Part shown: piece after piece, positions 29,869 to 37,488 of the stretch
Position numbering within the stretch: the first letter of the stretch is position 1
How the letters are laid out: the number at the start of each line of letters is the position of its first letter
From: VGBV01 sp963813725
Lineage (GTDB): Bacteria > Actinomycetota > Thermoleophilia > Solirubrobacterales > 70-9
Length of the DNA: 64,000 nt
NCBI GenBank assembly: GCA_963813725.1
Contig: CAWFAI010000005.1
Span: 1 to 64,000, forward strand
Direction: 5' to 3'
The notes under the pieces: model-generated
Databases searched by the model: none
Seen by the model: only the letters and a program-made list of their open reading frames with translations
Told to the model about the DNA's origin: nothing
Translations under genes and position numbers: made by a program

Positions 29869-30440
29869 GCTTCGACCTCGGCCTCGGCGCCCGGGTTGGG
29901 GGCGAACTCCAGGATCAGCTTCTGGACGACCTTGAACTCGTCGGTGCCCGCGCGTCCCAGCAGCTCGAACAGCGCCGTCTCGACGCTCGTCAGCACCGCC
30001 CCGGCCTGCTCCATCTTGGCCAGGCCGATGCGCTTGGAGTCGTCGAAGCGCGAGGCGACGGCGTCCTCGGCGACGTGGACCTCGGTGCCGCCTGCGAGCA
30101 GGTCCAGGACGGTCTGGTTGACGCAGACGTGCGTCTCGATCCCGCAGACGAGGGCCTGATCGCGGCCGCCGAGGTCGAAGCCGTCGGCCTCCGCGGCCGA
30201 GAACACGGTCTTCTCCAGCGGCTCCGATCCCCGGGGCAGGGCCTCGGCCACCTCGGGCGCGGTCGAGCCGAGCCCCTTCGGATATTGCTCGGTGATGACC
30301 ACGGGCACCTCCATCGCCTCGGCGCCGCGGATCAGGGTCGCCGTCGCGCGCGTGACGTCCTCGAACCGCGGCATCGCCTTGCGGAAGGCCTCCTGCACGT
30401 CCACCACGACCAGAGCCGCGCGTTCTCGATCGAGCTTCAC
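29865..30440 (-). CDS. Isochorismatase-family cysteine hydrolase in the pyr operon
   Basis: 191 residues from GTG 30440. The cysteine-hydrolase triad can be read: Asp in V-V-D-V-Q-E, Lys in L-E-K-T-V-F-S-A and Cys in G-I-E-T-H-V-C-V. Members include nicotinamidases, N-carbamoyl hydrolases, ureidoacrylate (RutB) and biuret amidohydrolases. It overlaps pyrC (GTGA) and carA by four bases, so it is made with the pyrimidine enzymes. A carbamoyl or ureido substrate is plausible from that context but is inference. Confidence 0.85.
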   Translation of the reverse strand: MKLDRERAALVVVDVQEAFRKAMPRFEDVTRATATLIRGAEAMEVPVVITEQYPKGLGSTAPEVAEALPRGSEPLEKTVFSAAEADGFDLGGRDQALVCGIETHVCVNQTVLDLLAGGTEVHVAEDAVASRFDDSKRIGLAKMEQAGAVLTSVETALFELLGRAGTDEFKVVQKLILEFAPNPGAEAEVEA

Positions 30441-31807
30441 GCCGCCGCTCCTATGGCGAAGCTGCGCTGGCGGAAGGCGACCTGGCCCGCCGCCACGGTC
30501 ATCAGCACCCGCCCGGTCAGCGTGCGCCCGGCGAAGCAGCTGTTGTGCGAGCGGCTCTCGTAGCCGTCCTCCCCCACGACCCACTCCTGGGCCGGGTCGA
30601 TCAGCACCAGGTTCGCGGGCGCGTCGGGCTTCACGCGCGGCGCCTCGATGCCGAAGGGCTCGCCGCCGCTGGTCATCCTCTCCACCAGGGTCTCCAGCGA
30701 GAGCGTGCCTGGCAGGACGAGCTCGGTGTGCAGCGCGGCGAACGCCTGCTCCAGCCCGGTCACCCCCATCGCGGCCTGCTCGAAGGGGACCTCCTTCTCC
30801 TCCGCGGCGTGAGGTGCGTGATCGGTCGCGACGCAGTCGATCGTGCCGTCGCGCAGGCCCTCGATCAGCGCCTGGCGGTCGTCCTCGGTCCGCAACGGCG
30901 GGTTCATCTTGAAGCGGGAGTCGAGGCTGCGCACGGCCTCGTCGGTGAGGGTCAGGTGGTGGGGGCTCGCCTCGCAGGTGACCCGCACGCCGGCGGCCTT
31001 GGCTCGGGCGATCTCCTCGACCGAGGTGCGGGCCGATAGGTGTTGCACGTGGATCCGCCCCTCTTCGTATAGGGCAAGGGAGCAGTCGCGGGCGATCGTC
31101 GTCGACTCCGAGACCGACGGGATCCCCGCCAGGCCGAGCACCGCCGAGACTTCGCCCTCGTGCATGACCCCGTCGCCCGAGAGGTCGGGGTCCTCCTCGT
31201 GCAGGGCGATCACCCCGCCCGCGAGGCGCTGGTACTGGAGCGCCCGCCGCAGCACTCGGGCGCTTCGGATCGGCAGCCCGTCGTCGGAGAAGGCGATCGC
31301 CCCCGCCTCGCGCAGCTCGGCCATCTCGGTCAGCTCCGCGCCCTCCATCCCCCGGGTGACGTTGGCGACGAATCCCACCGGCACCGAGGCCTCGCGCTCG
31401 GCGAGGTCCCTGACCGATCCCAGCACCGCCGCCGAGTCGATCGGCGGCTCGGTGTTGGCCATGGCGATCACCGCGCAGTAGCCGCCCGCGGCGGCGGCCC
31501 TGGTGCCCGTCTCCAGGTCCTCCTTGTGCTCCTGGCCCGGAACGCGGAAGTGGACATGAGGGTCCACGAAGGCGGGCAGCACCAGCATCCCCTCGGCGTC
31601 TACGACCTCCGCCCCGTCGGGCGCCTGCGCGCCTCCCGGCTCGGCCAGCTCGGCGACCGCGCCGCCGCGGACCACCACGTCGCGCGCCTCGTCGATGCCC
31701 TCGCGGGGATCCAGCACCCGCGCCCCTCGGATCACCAGCGCGGCGGGGTCCCCGTCGCGCTGGACCAGGAAGGCAGGGCCGTTCTCCGGCGATGCGGGGG
31801 CGGTCAT
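30437..31807 (-). CDS. pyrC: Dihydroorotase (type I)
   Basis: 456 residues, amidohydrolase TIM barrel that cyclises carbamoyl aspartate. The metal-binding H-x-H lies in D-P-H-V-H-F-R; the N-G-type Asp is found in A-T-D-H-A-P-H, and P-x-G-x-x-x-L-E follows. The C-terminal beta-sandwich carries the N-S-C-F-A-G-R-T-L-T-G-R-V segment. It overlaps pyrB upstream by four bases. Confidence 0.96.
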   Translation of the reverse strand: MTAPASPENGPAFLVQRDGDPAALVIRGARVLDPREGIDEARDVVVRGGAVAELAEPGGAQAPDGAEVVDAEGMLVLPAFVDPHVHFRVPGQEHKEDLETGTRAAAAGGYCAVIAMANTEPPIDSAAVLGSVRDLAEREASVPVGFVANVTRGMEGAELTEMAELREAGAIAFSDDGLPIRSARVLRRALQYQRLAGGVIALHEEDPDLSGDGVMHEGEVSAVLGLAGIPSVSESTTIARDCSLALYEEGRIHVQHLSARTSVEEIARAKAAGVRVTCEASPHHLTLTDEAVRSLDSRFKMNPPLRTEDDRQALIEGLRDGTIDCVATDHAPHAAEEKEVPFEQAAMGVTGLEQAFAALHTELVLPGTLSLETLVERMTSGGEPFGIEAPRVKPDAPANLVLIDPAQEWVVGEDGYESRSHNSCFAGRTLTGRVLMTVAAGQVAFRQRSFAIGAAA

Positions 31808-32766
31808 GCCGGCTGTCCGATCCGCGGCGGGTCGGCGGGCGCGGGCCCCCGGTCGGGCTTGGCGCGCTCGGTTCCGGTCAGCAGCTCATAGAGGATCGCC
31901 ATCCGCACCACGAGGCCGCTCTCCACCTGAGCCGTGATCAGGGACTGGGGCGAGTCGATCACCTCGGGCGCAAGCTCCACTCCGCGGTTCACCGGGCCCG
32001 GGTGCATCAGCACCTGTCGCGGGCCCAGCCGCCGCGCGTCGATCTGGTAGCGGGCCGCGTACTCGCGCAGCGAGGGGACGAAGCTCTCGCTCATGCGCTC
32101 GCTCTGCATCCGCAGCGCGTAGACCACGTCGGCCTCGCCGAGCCCGTCCAGGTCGTAGGCCACCGAGACGCCCGTGGCCGCGGCGATCCCGCGGGGGATC
32201 AGCGTCGGCGGCCCGCACAGGGTGACCTCGGCGCCCATCAGGCCGAAGGCGAGCAGACAGGAGCGCGCCACCCGGCTGTGCAGGACGTCGCCGACGATCC
32301 AGATCTTGGTGCCCTCCAGCGAGCCCAGCTTCTGTCGCAGGGTGAAGACGTCCAGCAGCGCCTGGCTCGGGTGCTCGTGCTTGCCGTCGCCGGCGTTCAC
32401 CACCGAGGCGTCGGTCCACCCCGCGACGAGCGCCGCCGCCCCCGCCTGCGGCGAGCGGATCACGATCGCGGCGGGGTCGTAGGCCGACAGGGTGGCGATC
32501 GTGTCCTTCAGGCTCTCGCCCTTGTCCACCGCCGAGCCCGCGGACTTGATCGAGACGACGTCGGCCGAGAGCCGCTTGGCGGCAAGCTCGAAGGAGCTGC
32601 TGGTCCGGGTCGAGGACTCGTAGAAGAGGCTGACGATCGTGCGCCCTCGGAGCGTCGGGACCTTCTTGATGTCGCGCCTGCCCACCTCGGCGAAGCTCTC
32701 GGCGCGGTCGAGGATGCGCTCGGCCTCCTCGCGGCTCAGCCCCTCGACGCCCAACAGGTGCTTCAC
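31804..32766 (-). CDS. pyrB: Aspartate carbamoyltransferase, catalytic subunit
   Basis: 320 residues. The carbamoyl-phosphate loop E-S-S-T-R-T-S-S-S-F-E is near 51-61 and the H-P-x-Q-A-L-L-D motif and M-H-P-G-P-V-N-R-G are present. No pyrI gene is near, so it should be the unregulated trimer type that works with PyrC. It overlaps pyrR by four bases. Confidence 0.97.
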   Translation of the reverse strand: MKHLLGVEGLSREEAERILDRAESFAEVGRRDIKKVPTLRGRTIVSLFYESSTRTSSSFELAAKRLSADVVSIKSAGSAVDKGESLKDTIATLSAYDPAAIVIRSPQAGAAALVAGWTDASVVNAGDGKHEHPSQALLDVFTLRQKLGSLEGTKIWIVGDVLHSRVARSCLLAFGLMGAEVTLCGPPTLIPRGIAAATGVSVAYDLDGLGEADVVYALRMQSERMSESFVPSLREYAARYQIDARRLGPRQVLMHPGPVNRGVELAPEVIDSPQSLITAQVESGLVVRMAILYELLTGTERAKPDRGPAPADPPRIGQPA

Positions 32767-33338
32767 CGCTCCTCCTCGCCGTTGGCCGACACCCCGGCCG
32801 GGACCGGGACGATCGCCACTTCGTCGCGCCCGTCGGACTCCTCCAGGCGCACGTTCACCCGCTCCCCCGCCGCCGTCGGCAGGTTCTTGCCGACGTAGTC
32901 GGGACGGATCGGGAGCTCGCGGTGGCCGCGGTCCACCAGCACCGCAAGCTGCACGCGGTCGGGCCGGCCGTAGTCGAACAGCGCCTCGATGCCCGCGCGG
33001 ACGGTGCGGCCCGTATAGAGCACGTCGTCCACCAGGATCACGGTGCGGCCCTCGAGGTCGAAGTCCAGGTGCGAGGCATGCACGACCGGGGCCTCGAGCG
33101 GCTCGCGCCGCTTCATGTCGTCGCGGTAGAAGGAGATGTCGAGGTCGCCGAGCGGCACCTCTGATCCGGTCAGCTCGCCGACCAGCGCGTGCAGCCGCTG
33201 CGAGAGGAGCGCCCCCCGGGTGTGGACGCCGACCAGCGCGATCGCCTCACCATCGGGGTTCTTCTCGACGATCTCGTTGGCAATGCGCACGAGCGCCTTG
33301 CGCAGATCGTCGTGGCTGAGCACGACCCTGTCGTCCAT
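32763..33338 (-). CDS. pyrR: Pyrimidine operon regulator PyrR (uracil phosphoribosyltransferase fold)
   Basis: 191 residues. The PRPP-binding motif V-I-L-V-D-D-V-L-Y-T-G-R-T is near 103-115. PyrR binds a stem-loop in pyr mRNA when UMP is high. First gene of the operon. ATG 33338 has an AAGGAG Shine-Dalgarno six bases upstream, and a PyrR-type loop (33354-33367) ends three bases before that Shine-Dalgarno. This fits the translational repression known in mycobacteria rather than Bacillus-type attenuation. Confidence 0.96.
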   Translation of the reverse strand: MDDRVVLSHDDLRKALVRIANEIVEKNPDGEAIALVGVHTRGALLSQRLHALVGELTGSEVPLGDLDISFYRDDMKRREPLEAPVVHASHLDFDLEGRTVILVDDVLYTGRTVRAGIEALFDYGRPDRVQLAVLVDRGHRELPIRPDYVGKNLPTAAGERVNVRLEESDGRDEVAIVPVPAGVSANGEEER

Positions 33339-33353
33339 CTTCCGCTCCTTCCC

Positions 33354-33367
33354 GGCCTCACGGGACC
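33354..33367 (-). promoter_or_regulatory. PyrR-binding loop over the pyrR ribosome binding region
   Basis: Minus strand GGTC-CCGTGA-GGCC: a four-base-pair stem (one U-G) closing a hexaloop that matches the PyrR consensus C-N-G-N-G-A exactly. The AAGGAG of pyrR begins three bases after the stem. No terminator lies between the loop and the ATG, so control should be translational. Confidence 0.8.
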
Positions 33368-33405
33368 GTGGTTAAAGGTGCCGGGCCAGCCTAGCAGCGG
33401 CATTG

Positions 33406-33430
33406 GCGGCTGCCGCGATCTGACAGCCGC
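33406..33430 (-). repeat. Inverted repeat in the pyrR upstream region
   Basis: Perfect seven-base inverted repeat (GCGGCTG / CAGCCGC) with an 11-base loop, about 70 bases upstream of pyrR. It may be part of the pyr leader or a binding site. No U run follows. Confidence 0.35.
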
Positions 33431-33461
33431 AGATCAAGCAAATAGCGCAATCGCCCAGCCG

Positions 33462-33487
33462 CCCCGCCCGGACGCCGCCGGGCGGGG
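33462..33487 (-). terminator. GC hairpin after dodecin
   Basis: Perfect ten-base-pair inverted repeat (CCCCGCCCGG / CCGGGCGGGG) with a six-base loop, 16 bases after the dodecin stop. There is no U tract. U-less GC hairpins are frequent at gene ends in actinobacteria, so it is a likely but not certain terminator between dodecin and the pyr operon. Confidence 0.5.
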
Positions 33488-33503
33488 TGATCGAGCGCCT
33501 TGC

Positions 33504-33716
33504 CTACTCCGTCTCGTACTTGAAGGACACGCCGAGGCGGATGCGGAACTCGGAGACCTTGCCGCCGTCGATGGTCACGTCCTGGCGAATGACCTCGGCG
33601 ATCCGCAGGTCTCGCACGGATTTCGAGACCGTCTCCACGGCGTTATTCGCCGCCTGCTCCCACGAGTCCGAGCTGACGCCGACCACCTCGGTGACGCGGT
33701 AAACGCTCTCTGCCAT
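33504..33716 (-). CDS. Dodecin (flavin-binding protein)
   Basis: 70 residues from ATG 33716, which has a strong GAAGGAGG Shine-Dalgarno; an in-frame start at 33755 is less likely. Family marks are Y-R-V-T-E-V-V-G-x-S-x-x-S-W-E-x-A, the A-V-x-x-x-S-x-S-V-R-D-L-R segment and the C-terminal F-R-I-R-L-G-V-S-F-K-Y-E. Dodecins form dodecamers that store or buffer flavins. A hairpin terminator follows. Confidence 0.93.
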   Translation of the reverse strand: MAESVYRVTEVVGVSSDSWEQAANNAVETVSKSVRDLRIAEVIRQDVTIDGGKVSEFRIRLGVSFKYETE

Positions 33717-33776
33717 CACTCCTCCTTCGGTTAAACGGTCCGAGCAGCCTCGCACGGCGGGCCGGACCGTGCTTGC

Positions 33777-34769
33777 TCAACCGCCCGCTGGGGCCGGCTC
33801 GGACTCGGGGCCCTCGCGCTGCTGTTTCGCCCCGCGCTCGATCAGGCGCGGCTCCCCGCGCTCGGGGAACGGGATCTCGACCAGGTCGAAGTCGCGCACG
33901 GCGTGGCAGTTGGGGAACGCCTCGCGGGCCTCGTCCAGCACAGCGCCCACGTGATAGCGGGAGGAGACGTGGACGAGCGCCAGCATCCCGACGCCGGCCT
34001 CGGCCGCCAGCTCGGCCGCGGCGCGCGCGGTGGAATGCCCGGTCTCGGCCGCCCGCGCGGCCTCCTCGTCCGAGAAGGTGCCGTCGTGCACCAGCAACTG
34101 GGCACCGTGCGCGGCGATTCGCGTCATCTCGCAGGGGGCGGTGTCGCCGGTGATCACGACCTTGCGGCCCTGGCGCGGCTCTCCCAGCACCTGATCCGGG
34201 CTCACCTCGCCGCCTGAGCCGGTGACGGCCTCCCCCCTCTGCAGCCTGCCGAAGTCGCGGACGTCGCTGACCCCCAGCTCGCGCGCCCGCTCGGCGTCGA
34301 AGCGCCCGGGTCGCTCGGCCTCCACGAACGCATAGCCGTTAGCCGGCATCCGATGCTGGACCTCGAAGCAGAGAAGCTCGAACCCCTCGTCGGGATGCGC
34401 CAGTCCCTCGCCGGGGGCCAGCTCGGTCAGCTCGACCTCGTAGCGGATCTTGCCGAAGATCCGGCGCAGCGCCTCGAACAGCGCCCCGAGGCCCTGCGGC
34501 CCGGCGATCCGGAGCGGGGCCTGGCGGTCCTGGAGGTCGTAGGTCTTGAGCAGGCCCGGCAGGCCGAGATAGTGGTCGGCGTGCAGGTGGGTGATCAGGA
34601 TGTCGTCCACCTGCACCAGGCCGGTCGAGCGCATCATCTGCCGCTGGGCGCCTTCCCCGCAATCGACCAGGACGCGCCTGCCGCCCGCCCGGATCAGCAC
34701 GCAGGCGGTCGCCCTCCGCGCCGTGGGCACGGAGCCGCCGGTGCCGTAGAAGACGACCGAGAGGTCCAT
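33777..34769 (-). CDS. rnz: Ribonuclease Z
   Basis: 330 residues. tRNA 3' endonuclease of the metallo-beta-lactamase fold: F-Y-G-T-G-G-S-V-P at the N-terminus, the metal motif H-L-H-A-D-H at 61-66, further ligands in G-D-T-A-P-C and the H-D-G-T-F and H-x-S-x-R-Y segments. A flexible-arm-like insertion lies about 150-195. The ATG follows a TACGCT box by six bases without a Shine-Dalgarno, so it should be leaderless. It is divergent from the zinc-ribbon membrane gene across 50 bases. Confidence 0.92.
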   Translation of the reverse strand: MDLSVVFYGTGGSVPTARRATACVLIRAGGRRVLVDCGEGAQRQMMRSTGLVQVDDILITHLHADHYLGLPGLLKTYDLQDRQAPLRIAGPQGLGALFEALRRIFGKIRYEVELTELAPGEGLAHPDEGFELLCFEVQHRMPANGYAFVEAERPGRFDAERARELGVSDVRDFGRLQRGEAVTGSGGEVSPDQVLGEPRQGRKVVITGDTAPCEMTRIAAHGAQLLVHDGTFSDEEAARAAETGHSTARAAAELAAEAGVGMLALVHVSSRYHVGAVLDEAREAFPNCHAVRDFDLVEIPFPERGEPRLIERGAKQQREGPESEPAPAGG

Positions 34770-34775
34770 CGGGCA

Positions 34776-34781
34776 AGCGTA
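34776..34781 (-). promoter_or_regulatory. -10 box of rnz, leaderless arrangement
   Basis: TACGCT on the minus strand, six bases before the rnz ATG. It lies back to back with the TACGAT box of the divergent gene, 25 bases away. Confidence 0.45.
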
Positions 34782-34806
34782 GATATCCGCCTGCCCAGGC
34801 GGCGGG

Positions 34807-34812
34807 TACGAT
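34807..34812 (+). promoter_or_regulatory. -10 box of the divergent zinc-ribbon membrane gene
   Basis: TACGAT on the plus strand, seven bases before the GTG at 34820; no Shine-Dalgarno. This supports the GTG as the start. Confidence 0.4.
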
Positions 34813-34819
34813 CGCCCCG

Positions 34820-35248
34820 GTGCCGCCGTTTGGGAGAAGAAGGGCGAGAGGGTCCCGCGAGCGACTCGGCCACGAGAAGCCGGGCGCGGTGCTGCGCGGG
34901 CCCCCGATCACGCTCAGCTGCGAGTGCGGCGAGAAGGCCGACGTCCCCTATGGCGAAGTCTGGCGCTGCCCGAACTGTGGGCGCAACTACGACACGAACC
35001 GGATCCCGCGCGAGGACTATGAGCAGATCCGCAGGACGCAGCTGAGATTCCGGATCCTGCCCATCGTCTACAGCCTCGTCTTCTCGGCGGCCGCGGTCTT
35101 CTTCATTGCGACCGGGAACGCCTTCAGCGTCTTCCTCCTGCTCCCGGTTGCGGTGATGGGCTGGTTTCTGCTGATCAGGCCGATCCACCGCAGCCGCTAC
35201 CGCTCGGCGATCGCCGATCTCCCCAAGTGGGATCTACGAGCGGACTAG
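34820..35248 (+). CDS. Zinc-ribbon protein with two membrane segments, unknown function
   Basis: 142 residues. A basic N-terminus (1-25) is followed by a CxC...CxxC zinc ribbon (C-E-C near 34-36 and C-P-N-C-G near 50-54), then two hydrophobic segments (about 80-97 and 102-119) and a basic C-terminus. I do not recognise the family. The N-terminal ribbon would face the cytoplasm if the positive residues stay inside. The gene stands alone on the plus strand between rnz and the permease and ends convergent with the latter. Confidence 0.7.
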   Translation: MPPFGRRRARGSRERLGHEKPGAVLRGPPITLSCECGEKADVPYGEVWRCPNCGRNYDTNRIPREDYEQIRRTQLRFRILPIVYSLVFSAAAVFFIATGNAFSVFLLLPVAVMGWFLLIRPIHRSRYRSAIADLPKWDLRAD

Positions 35249-35273
35249 GGTCGCAAGGGTCCCCGCCTGATGG

Positions 35274-36737
35274 CTACGCCGCCGCCTGCTCGAGGCGTGC
35301 CGCCTCCTCCGGCGTCGACGGCGTCTCCTCCCTCAGGCGCAGCCCGGTCCGGTCCTGGACCACGTGCCTGAACACGTAGAGGACGAGCGAGACGGCGAGC
35401 ACGAGCAGACCGACCTCGGTCTTGTCTATGCCGTAGCCGTACTCGTCCGCGTAGACGAAGCCGCCGAAGATGATGAAGATCAGGTTCGCCGCCGCGAGTA
35501 GCGCCGCGATGGGTATCCAGATCGCCGACAGCTTGATCGGCCTCGGCCATGCGGGCCTGTCCCTCCTCAACAGGAGGAAGCCGGTGAGCGCGAACACGTG
35601 GGCCAAGATGTAGCCCAGGTTGCCGGCAGCCAGGATTTCGATCGCGCTGGCGAAGTACGTCAGCAGGAACAGGTTGAGGATCGCGTCGAGCGTCATCGCC
35701 CGCGCCGGAACGTTGTTGCGGTTCAAAACCCCGAGCTGTTTGATCGTCATCCCGTCCTTGGAGATGCCGTACAGGGCTCTCGAACCGTCCATGGTCGCGG
35801 TGTTCATGGACAGCAGCAGGCCCGCGATCAGGCATAGGACCATGACGGTGCCGAGCGCGTTCCCCACCAGGATGTCGAACGCCGTGGTGTAGAAGGCGAT
35901 GAAGGTCGGGTCGGCTGCCACCGCCTCGGTGCCGAGCGTCCCTCCCAGCCCCAATGGCAGCAGCGCGTAGACCACTACCGAGAACGCGGCCGATGCTCGC
36001 AGGGCTCTCGGCGTGTCCGTCTCAGGCGAGTGGTACTCGGGCGCGAACGCCGCCACGGTCTCGAATCCGTACGAGGACCACCCCATGAAGTAGAGCCAGG
36101 TGAGCGCCAGGCCCAACCCCCCTCCGGCGCCGATGTTCCACTGCATGTTGTCGCTCGACCAGTCGCCCGTTATGTAGGGCAGGAACATGAGCACGAAGGC
36201 GGGCAGGATCAACAGCGCGCCGGTCAGGTAGCCGAACCAGACCGCCGGACGCACCCCGAAGACGTTGAAGAGCCAGACCAGCACGATCGCGCCCATCCCG
36301 AGCGCGATCGCGAGATTGAGGTCGAAGCCGGCGCCGGCCTCGGCCCAGGTGGAGTCGGAGAAGAACTCGGCCTGGATCAGGGTCCCGACCACGAGCCCGT
36401 TGATCGCCAGCACGCTCGACCATGCGAACCAGTAGCCGAAGGTGGCGATCGGCCCCACGAAGGTGAAGTACTTGCGCCAGGCCTCGTGCGCGAACAGCGC
36501 GATGCCGCCGGGCTTGTTGGGGAACATCGTCGCCAGCTCGGCGTAGACGTTGTTCTGCAGAGCCCCGATGCAGACCGAGACGGTCCAGAGGACGAAGGCA
36601 CCGGTGGTGCCGAGCGCACCGATCGAGGCTCCAAGCGCGGCGATCAGGAACCCGGGGTTGGCGAGCGCGACCACGAAGCCGTCCCACCACGTCATCGCCT
36701 TGAGAAGTTGGCGCTCCTCGACCTGGGCGGTTGCCAT
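35274..36737 (-). CDS. APC-family amino acid / amine permease
   Basis: 487 residues with about 12 hydrophobic segments. The first has the family loop G-F-V-V-A-L-A-N-P-G-F, and E-A-W-R-K-Y, G-Y-W-F-A-W and W-S-S-Y-G-F-E-T-V-A-A-F follow. It belongs to the amino acid-polyamine-organocation superfamily; the substrate cannot be read from sequence. AGGAGAGG precedes the ATG. It is divergent from the UspA / ACAD-like / DUF1989-GcvT unit, and the motif TATTTGTTC occurs in both upstream regions, so it probably imports the substrate of that unit. Confidence 0.9.
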   Translation of the reverse strand: MATAQVEERQLLKAMTWWDGFVVALANPGFLIAALGASIGALGTTGAFVLWTVSVCIGALQNNVYAELATMFPNKPGGIALFAHEAWRKYFTFVGPIATFGYWFAWSSVLAINGLVVGTLIQAEFFSDSTWAEAGAGFDLNLAIALGMGAIVLVWLFNVFGVRPAVWFGYLTGALLILPAFVLMFLPYITGDWSSDNMQWNIGAGGGLGLALTWLYFMGWSSYGFETVAAFAPEYHSPETDTPRALRASAAFSVVVYALLPLGLGGTLGTEAVAADPTFIAFYTTAFDILVGNALGTVMVLCLIAGLLLSMNTATMDGSRALYGISKDGMTIKQLGVLNRNNVPARAMTLDAILNLFLLTYFASAIEILAAGNLGYILAHVFALTGFLLLRRDRPAWPRPIKLSAIWIPIAALLAAANLIFIIFGGFVYADEYGYGIDKTEVGLLVLAVSLVLYVFRHVVQDRTGLRLREETPSTPEEAARLEQAAA

Positions 36738-36774
36738 TGAGCCTCTCCTCTCGCTCGCTTGTACCGATTATTCC

Positions 36775-36785
36775 TATTTGTTCAA
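36775..36785 (+). repeat. TATTTGTTC motif, copy 1 (permease upstream region)
   Basis: TATTTGTTCAA, in an A/T-rich intergenic stretch of a G+C-rich chromosome. It shares nine bases with copy 3 at 37435. It lies about 40 bases upstream of the permease start (on the other strand) and about 100 upstream of the stress-protein gene. Confidence 0.35.
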
Positions 36786-36831
36786 TTGCCGGAAGTCAAG
36801 GGTTCCGCGGTGGTCCGGATGGCCGCGATGT

Positions 36832-36840
36832 ACGTATTTG
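36832..36840 (+). repeat. ACGTATTTG motif, copy 2 (before the UspA gene)
   Basis: ACGTATTTG, identical over nine bases to the copy at 37432-37440 and containing the TATTTG core of copy 1. It lies 41 bases before the UspA ATG. A TAGACT -10-like box follows at 36861-36866. Confidence 0.35.
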
Positions 36841-36880
36841 GGACAGGACCCATACGGATCTAGACTTTTGAGCACCACCG

Positions 36881-37369
36881 ATGAGCATCCTCGTCAAGAA
36901 CCGCGGCGACACGAGCGAGCGGGTTGAGGACGCCGCCGTCTCGGGACGGCCGGTGGTGCTGGGGACGCTCGCGTGCCGGATCGACGCCGCCGCCGAGCGG
37001 ATGGCCTTCGAGTCGGCGATCGACGCGAGCTCCCCGCTGCTGGTTACGAACGTGATGCATCTCCCGAACTACCCGACGACGCTGATGCTGATCGGCCCCG
37101 ACGCGGCCACGCTGCCGCACGAGGAGGCACTGGACGAAGTCAGGGCGACGGCCGAGCGCGCCGCCGCCCTCGGGATTCGCACCGAGCACCTCCGGGTCTC
37201 AAGCAAGCGTCCCGTCAAAGCGCTGCTCGAGGTCGCGCACGAGCAGCGGGCCGGCCTGCTTGTGTTCGGGCCGGACCCGACCCAGATCAAGCCGCGGCTG
37301 TTCCGGCGCGCGGCGAAGCGGATCCGCGGCGACGCCAACTGCCTGGTCTGGGTCACCCCCGACGGCTAG
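36881..37369 (+). CDS. Universal stress protein (UspA fold)
   Basis: 162 residues. The alpha/beta Rossmann-like fold is seen in V-V-L-G-T-L-A near 25-31, A-I-D-A-S-S-P-L-L-V-T-N and a C-terminal strand C-L-V-W-V-T. The ATP-binding G-x2-G-x9-G-S/T motif is degenerate (F-G-P-D-P-T), so it may not bind ATP. It is the first gene of the plus-strand unit with the ACAD-like flavoprotein and DUF1989-GcvT. UspA-like proteins next to catabolic genes are common but of unclear purpose. Confidence 0.8.
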   Translation: MSILVKNRGDTSERVEDAAVSGRPVVLGTLACRIDAAAERMAFESAIDASSPLLVTNVMHLPNYPTTLMLIGPDAATLPHEEALDEVRATAERAAALGIRTEHLRVSSKRPVKALLEVAHEQRAGLLVFGPDPTQIKPRLFRRAAKRIRGDANCLVWVTPDG

Positions 37370-37431
37370 CCCGGAAAGGTCCACACGCCCGCCTTTACTT
37401 CGCCTCGGGGGTGCGGCAGAATCCCACCTGG

Positions 37432-37446
37432 ACGTATTTGTTCGAA
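37432..37446 (+). repeat. ACGTATTTGTTC motif, copy 3 (before the ACAD-like gene)
   Basis: ACGTATTTGTTCGAA, combining the nine bases shared with copy 2 and the TATTTGTTC shared with copy 1. It lies 43 bases before the ACAD-like ATG. Its half TTCGAA is palindromic. It could be an operator or a promoter part common to the three transcripts. Confidence 0.4.
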
Positions 37447-37488
37447 GGGCCGCCCGGCGGAGCCCGGGAGGCCGCGGAAGGAGAGCCT

